A DNA stretch of 64,000 nucleotides. Origin: Erythrobacter litoralis HTCC2594. Its GTDB lineage: Bacteria > Pseudomonadota > Alphaproteobacteria > Sphingomonadales > Sphingomonadaceae. Shown here piece after piece: positions 18,699-28,335 of the stretch. The first letter of the stretch is position 1, and every line of letters starts with the position of its first letter. The translations under genes were made by a program, and so were the position numbers. Under the pieces are notes generated by a model. That model was given only the letters and a program-made list of their open reading frames with translations. It was not told where the DNA came from and searched no databases. The stretch is from positions 67,501-131,500 of the forward strand of contig NC_007722.1 of NCBI RefSeq assembly GCF_000013005.1. Direction: 5' to 3'.

Positions 18699-19943
18699 AT
18701 GACCGCGCCATTCGATTGCGCCGACCCCGCTTCGCTGGGTTTCGACGAAAGCCGCCTCGCGCGGATCGCTGCGTTTCTCAAGGACAGCTACATCGACAGC
18801 GGCCGTCTGCCGATGACGCAGCTTGTCGTCGCGCGCGATGGACATCCGGTCTATTACGACAAGCAGGGCCGGATGGGCGAAGAGCGCGAGGATTTGCGCG
18901 ACGATGCCATCTTCCGCATCGCTTCGATGACCAAGCCGGTGACGTCGATCGCCTTCATGCAGCTGGTCGAACGGTGCAAGGTCGCGCTGGAAGAGCCGGT
19001 CACGAAGGTCCTGCCAGAGTTCAAGGACCTGCGCGTCTATGCCGGGGGCGGAGGCGGCACCGTGCCTTTCATGCCGGGCACGCCGACGCATCCGATGCGG
19101 TTCATCGATCTGATCACGCATATGTCGGGGCTGACCTACGGACTGCAAAACCGCACCAATATCGATGCGGTCTATCGCGAGCACAATCTCGATTTCGCGC
19201 GCAGCCGGCACGATAGCGATGAATTCATCGATATCCTTGCCAAGCTGCCGCTGGAGTTCGCGCCGGGGCAGGGGTGGAACTACTCGGTCGCGACCGACGC
19301 GCTGGGTGTATGCGTCGAGCGCATAAGCGGGATGCGGCTGGGCGACTATTTCCAGCAGCACATCTTCGGGCCGCTCGGCATGGTCGACACCGCATTCGGG
19401 GTGGGGGACGATGCCCGGCTGGTCGATGCCTATCAGTATGTCCCTGGCAAGCCGCCGCACAAGATCGACGCCGGGCCGGGCAGTAAGCTTGCCCAAGACG
19501 GTCGCTTCGACAGCGGTGGAGGGGGTCTGTGCGGCACAATCGCCGATTATCACCGCTTCACCAAGATGCTGCTGAACGGCGGCGAGCTCGATGGCGCGCG
19601 CATCGTCGGCCCCAAGACACTACGGCAGATGCGCACCAACCATCTGCCTGACGGCGCCGACTTGACCGAAATGTCGAGCAGCCTGTTTTCCGAAAGCAAC
19701 AATGCCGGGACCGGCTTCGGACTCGGTTTTGCCATGGTGATCGATCCGGCCAGAACGCTGATGCCTTCCAGTCTCGGCGAATTCTACTGGGGCGGAGCCT
19801 ATTCGACCGCGTTCTTCGTCGATCCGGTCGAGGGGATCACCTGCGTATTCATGACGCAAGTCTATCCCTCCAGCACCTATCCGATCCGCCGCCAGCTCAA
19901 GACCCTGATTTACAGCGCGCTAACCGAGAGCCGCGCAGCCTGA
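18699..19943 (+). CDS. Serine hydrolase of the beta-lactamase / family VIII esterase group
   Basis: A 414-residue protein of the class C beta-lactamase fold. SMTK at 76-79 holds the nucleophile Ser and general-base Lys, and Tyr195 in WNYSV is the second catalytic element. There is no obvious signal peptide, which favours a cytoplasmic esterase or amidase over a true periplasmic beta-lactamase. The start ATG has ttgggagagaga directly upstream. It lies 12 bases before the FadJ-like gene and is likely cotranscribed, so it may hydrolyse an ester to release an acid for CoA activation. The substrate is inferred from context only. Confidence 0.87.
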   Translation: MTAPFDCADPASLGFDESRLARIAAFLKDSYIDSGRLPMTQLVVARDGHPVYYDKQGRMGEEREDLRDDAIFRIASMTKPVTSIAFMQLVERCKVALEEPVTKVLPEFKDLRVYAGGGGGTVPFMPGTPTHPMRFIDLITHMSGLTYGLQNRTNIDAVYREHNLDFARSRHDSDEFIDILAKLPLEFAPGQGWNYSVATDALGVCVERISGMRLGDYFQQHIFGPLGMVDTAFGVGDDARLVDAYQYVPGKPPHKIDAGPGSKLAQDGRFDSGGGGLCGTIADYHRFTKMLLNGGELDGARIVGPKTLRQMRTNHLPDGADLTEMSSSLFSESNNAGTGFGLGFAMVIDPARTLMPSSLGEFYWGGAYSTAFFVDPVEGITCVFMTQVYPSSTYPIRRQLKTLIYSALTESRAA

Positions 19944-19955
19944 GGAGAGACCCCG

Positions 19956-21992
19956 ATGACTTCACCCATTCGAACCGAACGCCATGACGATGTGCTCGTC
20001 ATCATTTCCGACAATCCGCCGGTCAACGCACTGGGCCAAGCCGTGCGGCAGGGCCTTAAGGACGGGGTCGAGGAGGCGATGGGTGATGATGCGATCAAGG
20101 CGGTGGTTATCCGCTGCGACGGGCGCACGTTTTTTGCAGGCGCCGACATTACCGAATTCGGCAAGCCGCCGCAGGGCCCAAACCTGCCGGAAACGCTCGA
20201 TGCGATGGAAGCGGGCGACAAGCCGGTCGTCGCGGCGATCCACGGCACCGCGCTGGGCGGCGGCTGCGAAGTCGCGCTGGCGTGCCACTATCGCGTCGCG
20301 GTGCCCAGTGCGAAGCTGGGCCTGCCGGAAGTCAAGCTTGGACTGATCCCGGGCGCCGCCGGCACGCAGCGCCTGCCGCGTGTGGTCGGCGTCGAAGCCG
20401 CGCTGCCGATGGTGGTCAACGGCAACCCGATCCCGGCCGCCAAGGCGGAAGCGATCGGGCTGGTCGACAAGATAGTCGGCGAGGACAGCCTCGAGGCCGA
20501 TGCGATCGCTTTCGCGCGCGAGCAGATCGGCAAGCCCGTCCCGCGTTCGAGCGAAGGTACCGCGCATGAGGATGGCGTGAAGAATCCCGACCTCTTCGAC
20601 GAGTTCCGCGCCAGGAACGCCCGCAAAATCCGCGGCTTCGATGCGCCCGATGCGGCGGTCAAGGCGGTCAAGGCCGCGACCGAGCGGCCCTATGCCGAAG
20701 GTGTGAAGAAAGAGCGCGAGCTGTTCACCGGCCTGATGAGCGGGACGCAGAGCGCGGCCATGCGGCACTATTTCTTCGCCGAACGCGCGGCCAACAAGAT
20801 CGACAATGTCGATCCCAAGACTCCGCTGATCGACATCCAGAAAGTCGGCGTGATCGGCGCAGGCACGATGGGCGGCGGCATCGCGATGAACTTTCTCTCG
20901 GCCGGGATTCCGGTGACGATCCTCGAGATGAAGCAGGACGCGCTTGATCGCGGTACGGGCGTTATCGCCAAGAATTACGAGCGCACGGCCAAGAAAGGCC
21001 GGATGAAGCCCGAGCAGGTCGAACAGGCCATGGGGCTGCTGAACCCGACGCTCGACTATGCGGATCTGGCCGATTGCGATCTTGTTATCGAAGCTGTCTA
21101 CGAGAATATGGACGTCAAGAAAGAGGTCTTCGCCAAGCTCGACGAAACAGTGAAGCAGGGCGCAATCCTTGCTTCCAACACCAGCTACCTCAACATCGAT
21201 GAAATTGCGCAGGCCACCAAGCGCCCAGGCTATGTACTGGGCCTGCACTTCTTCTCGCCCGCCAATGTTATGAAGCTGCTGGAAATCGTGCGCGGCGCGG
21301 AAACGCGCGACGATGTGCTGCTGACTTCGATGAAGCTGGCCAAAAAGATCGGCAAAGTGGCCGTGGTTGCGGGCGTGTGTGACGGCTTTATCGGCAACCG
21401 CATGCTCTCGCCGCGCCAGAAACAGGCCAACGAACTGATCATGGAGGGCGCGAAATACTGGGAAGTCGACGACGTCCTGCTCGAATTCGGTTTCCCGATG
21501 GGGCCGTTTCAGATGGCGGATCTGGCAGGGATCGACATCGGCTGGCACCGCGACCCGTCCAAGGTCACGACCATTCGCGAAGCGCTCTGCGCGGCCGAGA
21601 GGTTCGGGCAGAAAAACGGCAAGGGCTTCTACGATTACGACGAAGCCCGCCAGCGCACGCCTTCGGAAGAGGTGCAAGCGATCATCGCCGACTTCGCCAG
21701 GAAGGAAGGCACCGAACAGCGCGATATCTCGAAGGACGAAATCCGCGAGCGGCTGCTCTATCCGATGGTCAACGAAGGCGCGATGATCCTCGACGAAGGC
21801 ATGGCGCAGCGTGCCAGCGATATCGATGTGGTGTGGATCAACGGCTACGGCTGGCCGCTTTATACCGGCGGGCCGATGTTCTGGGCCGACACTGTCGGGC
21901 TGGACACCATCGTTGCCGGGCTTGAGAAACATGGGCTGCCGGTCAGCGAGTATCTGCGCCGCAAGGCCGAGGCGGGCGAGCGGTTCAACTAG
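19956..21992 (+). CDS. Bifunctional enoyl-CoA hydratase / 3-hydroxyacyl-CoA dehydrogenase (FadJ/FadB-like)
   Basis: The 678-residue fusion has an N-terminal crotonase domain with the oxyanion motif [13 protein letters not shown] and catalytic acid region [15 protein letters not shown]. The dehydrogenase domain has the NAD motif [15 protein letters not shown] near residue 295 and [12 protein letters not shown] around the catalytic His. The order and length match FadB/FadJ alpha subunits. It hydrates 2-enoyl-CoA and oxidises the 3-hydroxy product; the thiolase-like gene at 9903-11441 could complete the cycle, though it is not adjacent as fadA usually is. The ribosome site gaggagagacccc precedes the ATG. 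Long antisense frames here are composition shadows. Confidence 0.94.
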   Translation: MTSPIRTERHDDVLVIISDNPPVNALGQAVRQGLKDGVEEAMGDDAIKAVVIRCDGRTFFAGADITEFGKPPQGPNLPETLDAMEAGDKPVVAAIHGTALGGGCEVALACHYRVAVPSAKLGLPEVKLGLIPGAAGTQRLPRVVGVEAALPMVVNGNPIPAAKAEAIGLVDKIVGEDSLEADAIAFAREQIGKPVPRSSEGTAHEDGVKNPDLFDEFRARNARKIRGFDAPDAAVKAVKAATERPYAEGVKKERELFTGLMSGTQSAAMRHYFFAERAANKIDNVDPKTPLIDIQKVGVIGAGTMGGGIAMNFLSAGIPVTILEMKQDALDRGTGVIAKNYERTAKKGRMKPEQVEQAMGLLNPTLDYADLADCDLVIEAVYENMDVKKEVFAKLDETVKQGAILASNTSYLNIDEIAQATKRPGYVLGLHFFSPANVMKLLEIVRGAETRDDVLLTSMKLAKKIGKVAVVAGVCDGFIGNRMLSPRQKQANELIMEGAKYWEVDDVLLEFGFPMGPFQMADLAGIDIGWHRDPSKVTTIREALCAAERFGQKNGKGFYDYDEARQRTPSEEVQAIIADFARKEGTEQRDISKDEIRERLLYPMVNEGAMILDEGMAQRASDIDVVWINGYGWPLYTGGPMFWADTVGLDTIVAGLEKHGLPVSEYLRRKAEAGERFN

Positions 21993-22231
21993 GCGCGATT
22001 GTTCGACCGGCGTCATAATGGTGCCGATAAGTCACATTTCTGAAACTTATCTTGCTTGCGCGCGGGGCGAGAGAGGCGCATGATGCGCAGCGGGTTGGGA
22101 GAGGCCCGGTGCGACAGGATCGCCAGCGAATCCTTGCCTTTGCGCATGGGTCGCTGCCTGCGCACCGCGGAAATTGCGTAGAGGCGCCGCTTTCCCGACC
22201 GGAAGAGTTTCAACGGGTTGAGGGAGCCACC

Positions 22232-25200
22232 ATGAAATATTCGCTTCGCCATTCGATCGCATTCGGCGCACTTGCATCCGCATTGGCCTTTATGCCGAGC
22301 GCCGCTTCGGCGCAGGCCAATCCGCAGCAGGCGGGTGCCGGCGACAGCCAGGTCGAAGACCAGGGCCGCACCATCGTCGTAACCGGCTCGCTCATTCGTG
22401 GCACGCCGGAAGATGCAGCGTTGCCGGTCGATGTCTACACCAGTGAAGATCTGGCGAAGCAGGGCGTCGACAGCCCGCTCGAATTTATCAAGGAACTGCC
22501 CTCGGTCGGCGCTGTGCTTGGCGATACCAACCAGTTCTCGACTTCCGCGCAAGGCTTTCAGGGCGTCGGCTCGATCAACCTGCGCGGCCTCGGTCCGCAG
22601 CGTACGCTGGTGCTGGTCAACGGCAAGCGCACGATCCTTACCCCGGGTGCCGGCTTCGTCGATACGCAGCTGATCCCGCTCTTTGCGCTCGAACGTGTCG
22701 AGATCCTGAAGGACGGCGCAGGCACGACCTACGGTTCCGATGCGATTGCGGGCGTTGCCAACTTCATCACCCGCAGCGATTTCGTCGGGCTCGAATTGCA
22801 GGGCGATTACTCGCTCATCAGCGGTTCGGATAACGATTATTCGCTTAGCGCGCTGGCCGGGTTCGAGTTCGGCGATGCCAACATAGTCATCGGCGCCGGC
22901 TGGCAGCATCGTTCGGAACTGCCGACCACCGAGCGCGACTACACCGCGCTGCCCTACACTGTGAACCCGTCGGGCTTTTCGGCCCTCTCGACGCCCGGGC
23001 TGTTCGCAGCGACCTATCTGACAGGCCAGCCGGACAACCCCGCTACACCGGGCAACGAGGCGCTCAACACTGTCACTCGCCCGGATCGCGGTTGTAACGA
23101 GCTGGGCGGTTTCCAGGACGGCGCCATCTGTCGCTTCACGTTCATTCCCTTCGACAACATTGTCGAGGACGAGGATCGCTACCAGGTGTTCGGCCAGTTC
23201 ACCGTGGACCTCAGCGATCGCGTTCGTTTCCAGGCCGATGCGATGTGGGCACGCAGCGATCTTGAATCGATCAACTATTCGCCGGCCTTCCCGCCGACGC
23301 AGGGCCCGCGCGGCTCGGGCTTCCTGAGCGCATTTACGACGTCCCCGAATAATCCGGGCGTAGCACCGTTTCTCGCGCAGCAAGGGCTTCCGGCGAACAA
23401 TCCGGGGCCATTGGTAGCCGTTACCAACGTGCTGTTCCGCCCGCTGGCTATCTCGGCAACCCGCTCGATCCCGATCGCGGTTCGGGCACCGGCTTTGCCA
23501 GCAACCAGGCCTATCGCTTCAGCGGCGGCTTCGACATCGAACTCAATGACAGCCTGACGCTCGATATCGATGGCACGTTCTGGGATTCGGACCGCACGGC
23601 TTTCGCGCCGGGCATTGTCGGTACACGCCTGCAGAATGCGCTCAACGGCCTCGGCGGCGCAGACTGTAATCCCGCTACGGGCACGCCCGGCGCCGGCCCA
23701 TGCCAATATTTCAACCCGTTCTCCAACGCCGGTCCTGGCAACCCGACGCTGGGCCTCACCAATCCGTTCTACGTGCCTGGCAATGAAAACAGTGCCGAAC
23801 TGCTCCGTTTTCTCCAGATCCCCAACGGCACGGTCGAAGAAGAAAGCCAGTTCGTTTTCGACCTGGTCCTTTCCGGCGACACCGGCTTTGCATTGCCAGG
23901 CGGCAATGTCGCCTTCGCGGTCGGGTTCCAGTATCGCGACACCAATTTCAACAGCCGGCCGATCAACGACGAATCGAACCTCGACATCAATCCGTGCTTC
24001 AGGGAAGGCGACAGGAGCTGCGTTGGCACGTCGACCGAGGGTGTCGGCCCGTTCATCTTCCTCGGCGGTTCGCGGCCGGTGGATCTCGACCAGAGCGTCT
24101 ATGCTTTCTTCGGCGAAGTGCAGCTGCCTATTACCGACCGGATCGAAGCGCAGGCGGCGATCCGTTTCGAAGATTATGGCGGTGCGGTCGGTTCGACCAT
24201 CAACCCGAAGGGTTCGATCCGCTTCGAAGCGACCGATTGGCTGACGTTCCGCGGCTCGGTCGGCACGACCTTCCGCGGCCCGATCCCGTCGCAAGTCGCA
24301 CCGATCTCTGTCACTGCACTGCAGGGATTCACCGCAGCGGGCGGCAATTTCAAGTCGCTCGACATCTTCGGCAACCCCAACGACCTCGGTCCTGAGACGG
24401 CCTTCACCTACAACATCGGCGCGATCATGAATGTGCCGCTGGGTGCGGGCAACGTGATCTTCAGCGTCGACTACTGGTCGATCGATCTGGAAGACCGCAT
24501 CACTACGACCCCGGGCGATGCCATCGCCAGTCTGGTGGGCAACGGCCAGACGACGGGTACAGCTCCGGTCGATTGTTCCAGCCCGCTGGCCAACCTGATC
24601 ACATTCAGCGGCAACACCTGTATCCAGGGCACCACGACCGGGCTCGACATCAGTCGTGTACGGACCGACTGGGTCAACGGGCCGGACGTCAAGATTTCCG
24701 GCCTCGACTTCGCACTGACGGTCAATGTGCCACTGGGCGAAACGGCCGACCTGTCATTCGGCGGTAATGCGGTCTGGAACCTCGATTACAGCTTTGACGA
24801 ATTCGTCGTGCAGGGCGTGGTCACCGAAGAGGCTTACGATGCGATCGGCTTCGGCAACTACTTCCGCGATCCGAACACGGTTCCGGAATGGCGCGCCAAC
24901 GGCTTTGTCAATGTCGGTTGGGAGCCGTTCAACGTGCGCTACTCGGTTACGCATATCGACGGCGTGACCGACGATCGCTGCGTGACGCGCCCCGCGCCGT
25001 GTTTCTCGACCTCGGCCGGGCCGACCGATTTCGGCATCGAGAGCGGGTCCTACACACAGCACGACATCGCGCTGACGGTGGATGTCGACCTCGGTTTCGT
25101 CGAGGCGCAATTGCAGGCCGCGATAAAGAACTTCACCGATGCCGAGCCGGCAACCGCACAGCTGCCGCTGGGCTTCAACCCGTTCATCGGCAACGCGATC

Positions 25201-25239
25201 GGGCGCAACTACCGCTTCGGCATCCGGACGCGGTTCTGA
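22232..25239 (+). pseudogene. TonB-dependent receptor, frame broken by a one-base loss near 23445
   Basis: The reading frame opens at ATG 22232 with a signal peptide ending AASAQA, then a plug domain (TIVVTGSLIRG, ERVEILKDGAGTTYGSDAIAGV) of an outer-membrane TonB-dependent receptor. After NVLFRPL the frame turns to nonsense and stops at 23557. The barrel continues in another frame as GYLGNPLDPDRGSGTGFAS through to the terminal aromatic residue of RFGIRTRF at 25239. Inserting one base after ccgct (23441-23445) restores a single frame of about 1002 residues, and the span of 3008 bases is one short of a multiple of three. There is no homopolymer at the site. It is either a real recent null mutation or a sequencing error. 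The substrate is probably that of the surrounding catabolic genes. Confidence 0.85.
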
Positions 25240-25254
25240 TCGGCTGAACAGGCA

Positions 25255-25290
25255 GGGGGCCGGGGACCAGTTCTCCGGCCCCCTTGCTTT
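25255..25290 (+). terminator. Rho-independent terminator after the TonB receptor
   Basis: The stem gggggccgg...ccggccccc (25255-25283) is followed by ttgcttt. It lies directly after the receptor stop codon, with the ribosome site of the next MFS gene 20 bases on, so that transporter probably depends on readthrough or a nearby promoter. Confidence 0.75.
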
Positions 25291-25313
25291 GCGAGCAAGC
25301 GGGGAGAGCAGAC

Positions 25314-26618
25314 ATGGCGACAGCGACAGGCATTGCGGGGGGGGCGCCTGCGGGCGAGGTGAGCGACCGTGCGCGCAAGGTCACGCTGTTTCTCCTCACC
25401 GTCACCTATTTCTTCAGCTACATGGACCGGCAGATCCTTGCGATCCTGCTGGAGGACATCAAGGCCGACCTGCTTTTGTCCGACACGCAGCTGGGTCTGC
25501 TGTCCGGCTTCGCCTTCGCGCTGTTCTACGCCACGCTCGGCATCCCGGTCGCAGCGCTGGCCGACCGGATGAACCGGATCAACATCATCTCGATCGCGCT
25601 CGCGCTGTGGAGCGCGATGACCGCTGCCTGCGGGCTGGCGCAGAATTTCATCCAGCTGCTGGCCGCGCGCGTCGGGGTCGGAATCGGGGAGGCCGGCTCC
25701 AGCCCGCCGAGCCATTCGATCATTGCCGACCTCTATCCGGCGGAAAAGCGTGCGCTCGCACTGTCGATCTACTCGCTCGGCGTGACGCTGGGCGCTGCGG
25801 CGGGGCAGATGTTCGGAGGAAATCTTACCTATTTCTTCGATTGGCGCGTGGCGTTTATCGTCATCGGCCTCCCGGGGGTCATGCTGGCAATTTTCGTCAA
25901 GCTGTTCGCGACCGAGCCGCCGCGCCGGGCCGAGCCGGGCGCAGTCGACAGCGAAGACCAGCCGAGCATCGGGGAGGGCTTCACCACAATCCTCTCGAAC
26001 CGCTCGGCCCGCTGGATGATCGCGGGCGTCACACTGACGTCGATGATCGGTTACGCGCTGACCGGCTGGACCCCGGCCTACCTGATCCGGATTTTCGACC
26101 TCAACACGCTTCAGGTCGGGAATATCGTCGCGCCGCTGCTTGCTATAGCCGGTGTCGCGAGCGGGCTGGGTGGCGGCTGGCTCGCAAACCGGATGACCGC
26201 TCGCGACGGATTGTGGCGGCAGCCCTGGATGATCGCGATACTCAAGACCATCGCCCTGCCATTCCTGATATGGTTCTATCTCGCGGGCGATGCATGGATG
26301 GCGGTCGGCGTCTATTTCGTCGCCGTGCTCTTCCAGTCGAGCTACCTCGGTCCGACCTTCGCGGTGATCCAGACGCTCGCCCCGCTCAAGATGCGCGCTG
26401 TGTGGGCGGCCATCACGCTGTTGATCATCAACCTGATCGGGCTGGGGCTGGGGCCGACCATGGTCGGGGTGCTGTCTGACCTGTTCGCGCCGCGCTTCGG
26501 AAATGAGTCATTGCGCTACGCCCTGCTGGTGGTGGCGGCGGCAACACCGGTCGCGATCCTCTGTTACTGGCGCGCTGCGGTATTGATGAAGCATGACTAT
26601 CCCAAGGCTGCGGTTTGA
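25314..26618 (+). CDS. MFS transporter (spinster-like)
   Basis: A 434-residue protein with twelve predicted TM helices. YMDRQILAILLEDIK in helix 1 and LADRMNRINIISIALALWS after helix 2 are typical of the spinster-type MFS group widespread in sphingomonads, often beside TonB receptors and degradation genes. ATG 25314 has ggggagagcagac upstream; ten codons upstream of it are excluded. It probably moves the compound delivered by the adjacent receptor across the inner membrane. The substrate is unknown. It converges with the GST gene, with seven bases between their 3' ends. Confidence 0.88.
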   Translation: MATATGIAGGAPAGEVSDRARKVTLFLLTVTYFFSYMDRQILAILLEDIKADLLLSDTQLGLLSGFAFALFYATLGIPVAALADRMNRINIISIALALWSAMTAACGLAQNFIQLLAARVGVGIGEAGSSPPSHSIIADLYPAEKRALALSIYSLGVTLGAAAGQMFGGNLTYFFDWRVAFIVIGLPGVMLAIFVKLFATEPPRRAEPGAVDSEDQPSIGEGFTTILSNRSARWMIAGVTLTSMIGYALTGWTPAYLIRIFDLNTLQVGNIVAPLLAIAGVASGLGGGWLANRMTARDGLWRQPWMIAILKTIALPFLIWFYLAGDAWMAVGVYFVAVLFQSSYLGPTFAVIQTLAPLKMRAVWAAITLLIINLIGLGLGPTMVGVLSDLFAPRFGNESLRYALLVVAAATPVAILCYWRAAVLMKHDYPKAAV

Positions 26619-26625
26619 ACCGAAA

Positions 26626-27252
26626 TCAGCCCATCGGCTCCATGGCTTGCTGTTCCAAGGCGTTCTGCACGCCCTTGTCCTGTTCCATCCGGTTGCGAAA
26701 TTCGGCGAGCTGCGGATAGTCCGAGAGGCTGAGCGGGGTCTGGTCGATCCAGCGGGTCAGCACGTAGAGAAACGCATCGGCAAAGCTTTTCTCGCCAAGG
26801 TAAAATCCGCCGCCGCTGTCGGATAGCCGCTCTTCCATCCACTCGTAATGGCCGCGCAGCCGGTGGTACGCGCCTTGCTTTACCTCGTGCTGCGCACCCT
26901 CGCTCTCGGCGAAGTTCTGCGCTGCGAAATGCGGGCCGTAAGCGGCGTGGACTTCGCTAATCATGTAGGACAGCGCTTCGGCTTCCTTGCGCCCCAGCTT
27001 CGTGTCGCGGGCATAGCCTGCGGTGCCATGCGCAGCTCCGATATAAGACAGGATCGCGGCGAGTTCCGTCAGCACCTCGCCATCGTCGAACTGCAAGGCT
27101 GGAACTTTGCCCTTGGGGTTGATGGCGAGATAGTCGTCCTTCTTGTGATCGCCATATTCCATATTGCGCACGGAGATCGGGGCTTCGGTCCATGCCACCG
27201 CGATGTTGGCTGCCAGCGAACAGGTGCCGGGCATGGTGTAGAGTGTCGGCAT
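26626..27252 (-). CDS. Glutathione S-transferase family protein
   Basis: The 208-residue protein has an N-terminal thioredoxin-like domain (MPTLYTMPGTCS, with NPKGKVPAL holding the cis-Pro that contacts glutathione) and a C-terminal all-helical domain with GEKSFADAFLYVL, the N-capping box of GSTs. A Ser or Cys at position 11-12 could activate glutathione, as in beta or theta-like bacterial GSTs. It stands immediately downstream of the radical SAM gene on the same strand (97-base gap), so it may belong to the arsenic cluster transcript. Thiol conjugation or arsenic-glutathione handling is possible but not shown. Confidence 0.88.
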   Translation of the reverse strand: MPTLYTMPGTCSLAANIAVAWTEAPISVRNMEYGDHKKDDYLAINPKGKVPALQFDDGEVLTELAAILSYIGAAHGTAGYARDTKLGRKEAEALSYMISEVHAAYGPHFAAQNFAESEGAQHEVKQGAYHRLRGHYEWMEERLSDSGGGFYLGEKSFADAFLYVLTRWIDQTPLSLSDYPQLAEFRNRMEQDKGVQNALEQQAMEPMG

Positions 27253-27348
27253 TGCGGGTCTCCTCGGAAAGCGATGAAATCTATGAGATTCAACGGGGGA
27301 GGCATCGGAAGGCTCCCGCTCAAGCGACGAATGGTGTCCTTGGGCGGA

Positions 27349-28335
27349 TCAGGCCGAGCAGCTTGCCCCGCCGAGGACGCAGAAGCGTGCGCAATGGGGG
27401 TGGTTAAGCTTTACGGGCCGTGACGCTTCATCCAGCGTCGCGCCCATGTCGAAGCCCGGATCGTAGGGGATCAGCGTGCAGGCCGTGACGCGCGGCTCCG
27501 GCTCGCCCTTGCGGTGGACGACCATGCGGCTTGTGGCGCACATGATATCCTTCGGGTCCTGCCCGAGGATTTGCCAGCAAGCGGTTGTGATTTCGGCGAT
27601 ATCCTTGTCCTCGTCCATCTCGGGAAAGAGGACCAGCCGCATCGGATCGCCCGCATCGACCGCGATGTCGTGTTCGGCAAACAGGCGGGCATAGCCCGCG
27701 CGCTCGTCGGCCTCGCTTTCGTCCGGTAACATTCGCCCGGCGACCGCGAGCGAAAAGCCGTTGCGCGAAAGCCATTGCAGACCGTCGATCGCCACCTCCC
27801 AGCTGCGCGGGCCGCGTTCGGCCTCGTGCACGGCTTTGGTGTGGTGATCGAGGCTGACGCGGATGGTGAGACGGTCGCCAAAGCGCTCCCGCATGTCCAG
27901 CAGCGCGGCCTCGTGCCGCCGCATCGGCTTCATGGCGTTGCTCAGGATCAGCGCTTCGAAGCCGCGTTCGAGCGTGTCGGCGAGCATCGGGACGAAGTCG
28001 GGATTCATGAAGGGCTCGCCTCCGGTGAACCCGATCTCGGGTGTGCCTATAGCCCCGGCTTCGTCAAGGAACGGCGCGGCATGGGCATGGCTCAGGTAAA
28101 CCAGCGCATCGTTGGTCGGGCTGCTCTCGATATAGCAGCTTGCGCAGGCGAGATTGCACAGCGTCCCGGTGTTGAGCCAGAGTGTGTCCAGCTGCACCAG
28201 CGGGACCGACGCGCGCGGCTCGCCCTTGGCGGTCCAGTCCGGATCGGAGAACTTCTCCTCGGGCAGGCGCGCGGCCTCCACCGCGAAGGGCGAAGCGCCT
28301 GCAGGCGCATTGCGGCTCTTGCTGCGGGAGGCCAT
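27349..28335 (-). CDS. Radical SAM enzyme in arsenic-methylation cluster
   Basis: The 328-residue protein has the radical SAM signature C60-x3-C64-x2-C67 (TLCNLACASCY) for a [4Fe-4S] cluster and the SAM motif GFTGGEPFMNPDF. It ends in a Cys-bearing tail, HCARFCVLGGASCSA, that could bind an auxiliary cluster or arsenic. The start codon overlaps the upstream flavoprotein stop as TGATG at 28335, so the pair is translationally coupled; the longer frame beginning at 28413 is inside that gene. Next to arsM and two glycosyltransferase-like genes, it occupies the place of ArsS, which adds 5'-deoxyadenosyl to dimethylarsenite. The CNLACASC spacing and following IESSPTND do not look like classic ArsS. 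Reaction inferred. Confidence 0.82.
   Translation of the reverse strand: MASRSKSRNAPAGASPFAVEAARLPEEKFSDPDWTAKGEPRASVPLVQLDTLWLNTGTLCNLACASCYIESSPTNDALVYLSHAHAAPFLDEAGAIGTPEIGFTGGEPFMNPDFVPMLADTLERGFEALILSNAMKPMRRHEAALLDMRERFGDRLTIRVSLDHHTKAVHEAERGPRSWEVAIDGLQWLSRNGFSLAVAGRMLPDESEADERAGYARLFAEHDIAVDAGDPMRLVLFPEMDEDKDIAEITTACWQILGQDPKDIMCATSRMVVHRKGEPEPRVTACTLIPYDPGFDMGATLDEASRPVKLNHPHCARFCVLGGASCSA

Noticed and set aside
18699..19943. Naming the serine hydrolase an antibiotic-resistance beta-lactamase
   Set aside because: SxxK and YSV are shared by esterases. There is no signal peptide and the setting is catabolic.
19962..22016. A 684-codon minus-strand frame opposite the FadJ-like gene
   Set aside because: It is a high-GC codon-position shadow of a well-supported enzyme. 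Its translation is Arg/His/Asp-rich with no domain.
27301..27351. TGA stop of the radical SAM gene as a selenocysteine codon, since related families include selenoproteins
   Set aside because: Translation past the TGA (SAQGHHSSLEREP onward) shows no continuation of the conserved tail, and the protein already ends in a complete Cys-bearing C-terminus. No SECIS-like hairpin was evident by eye.
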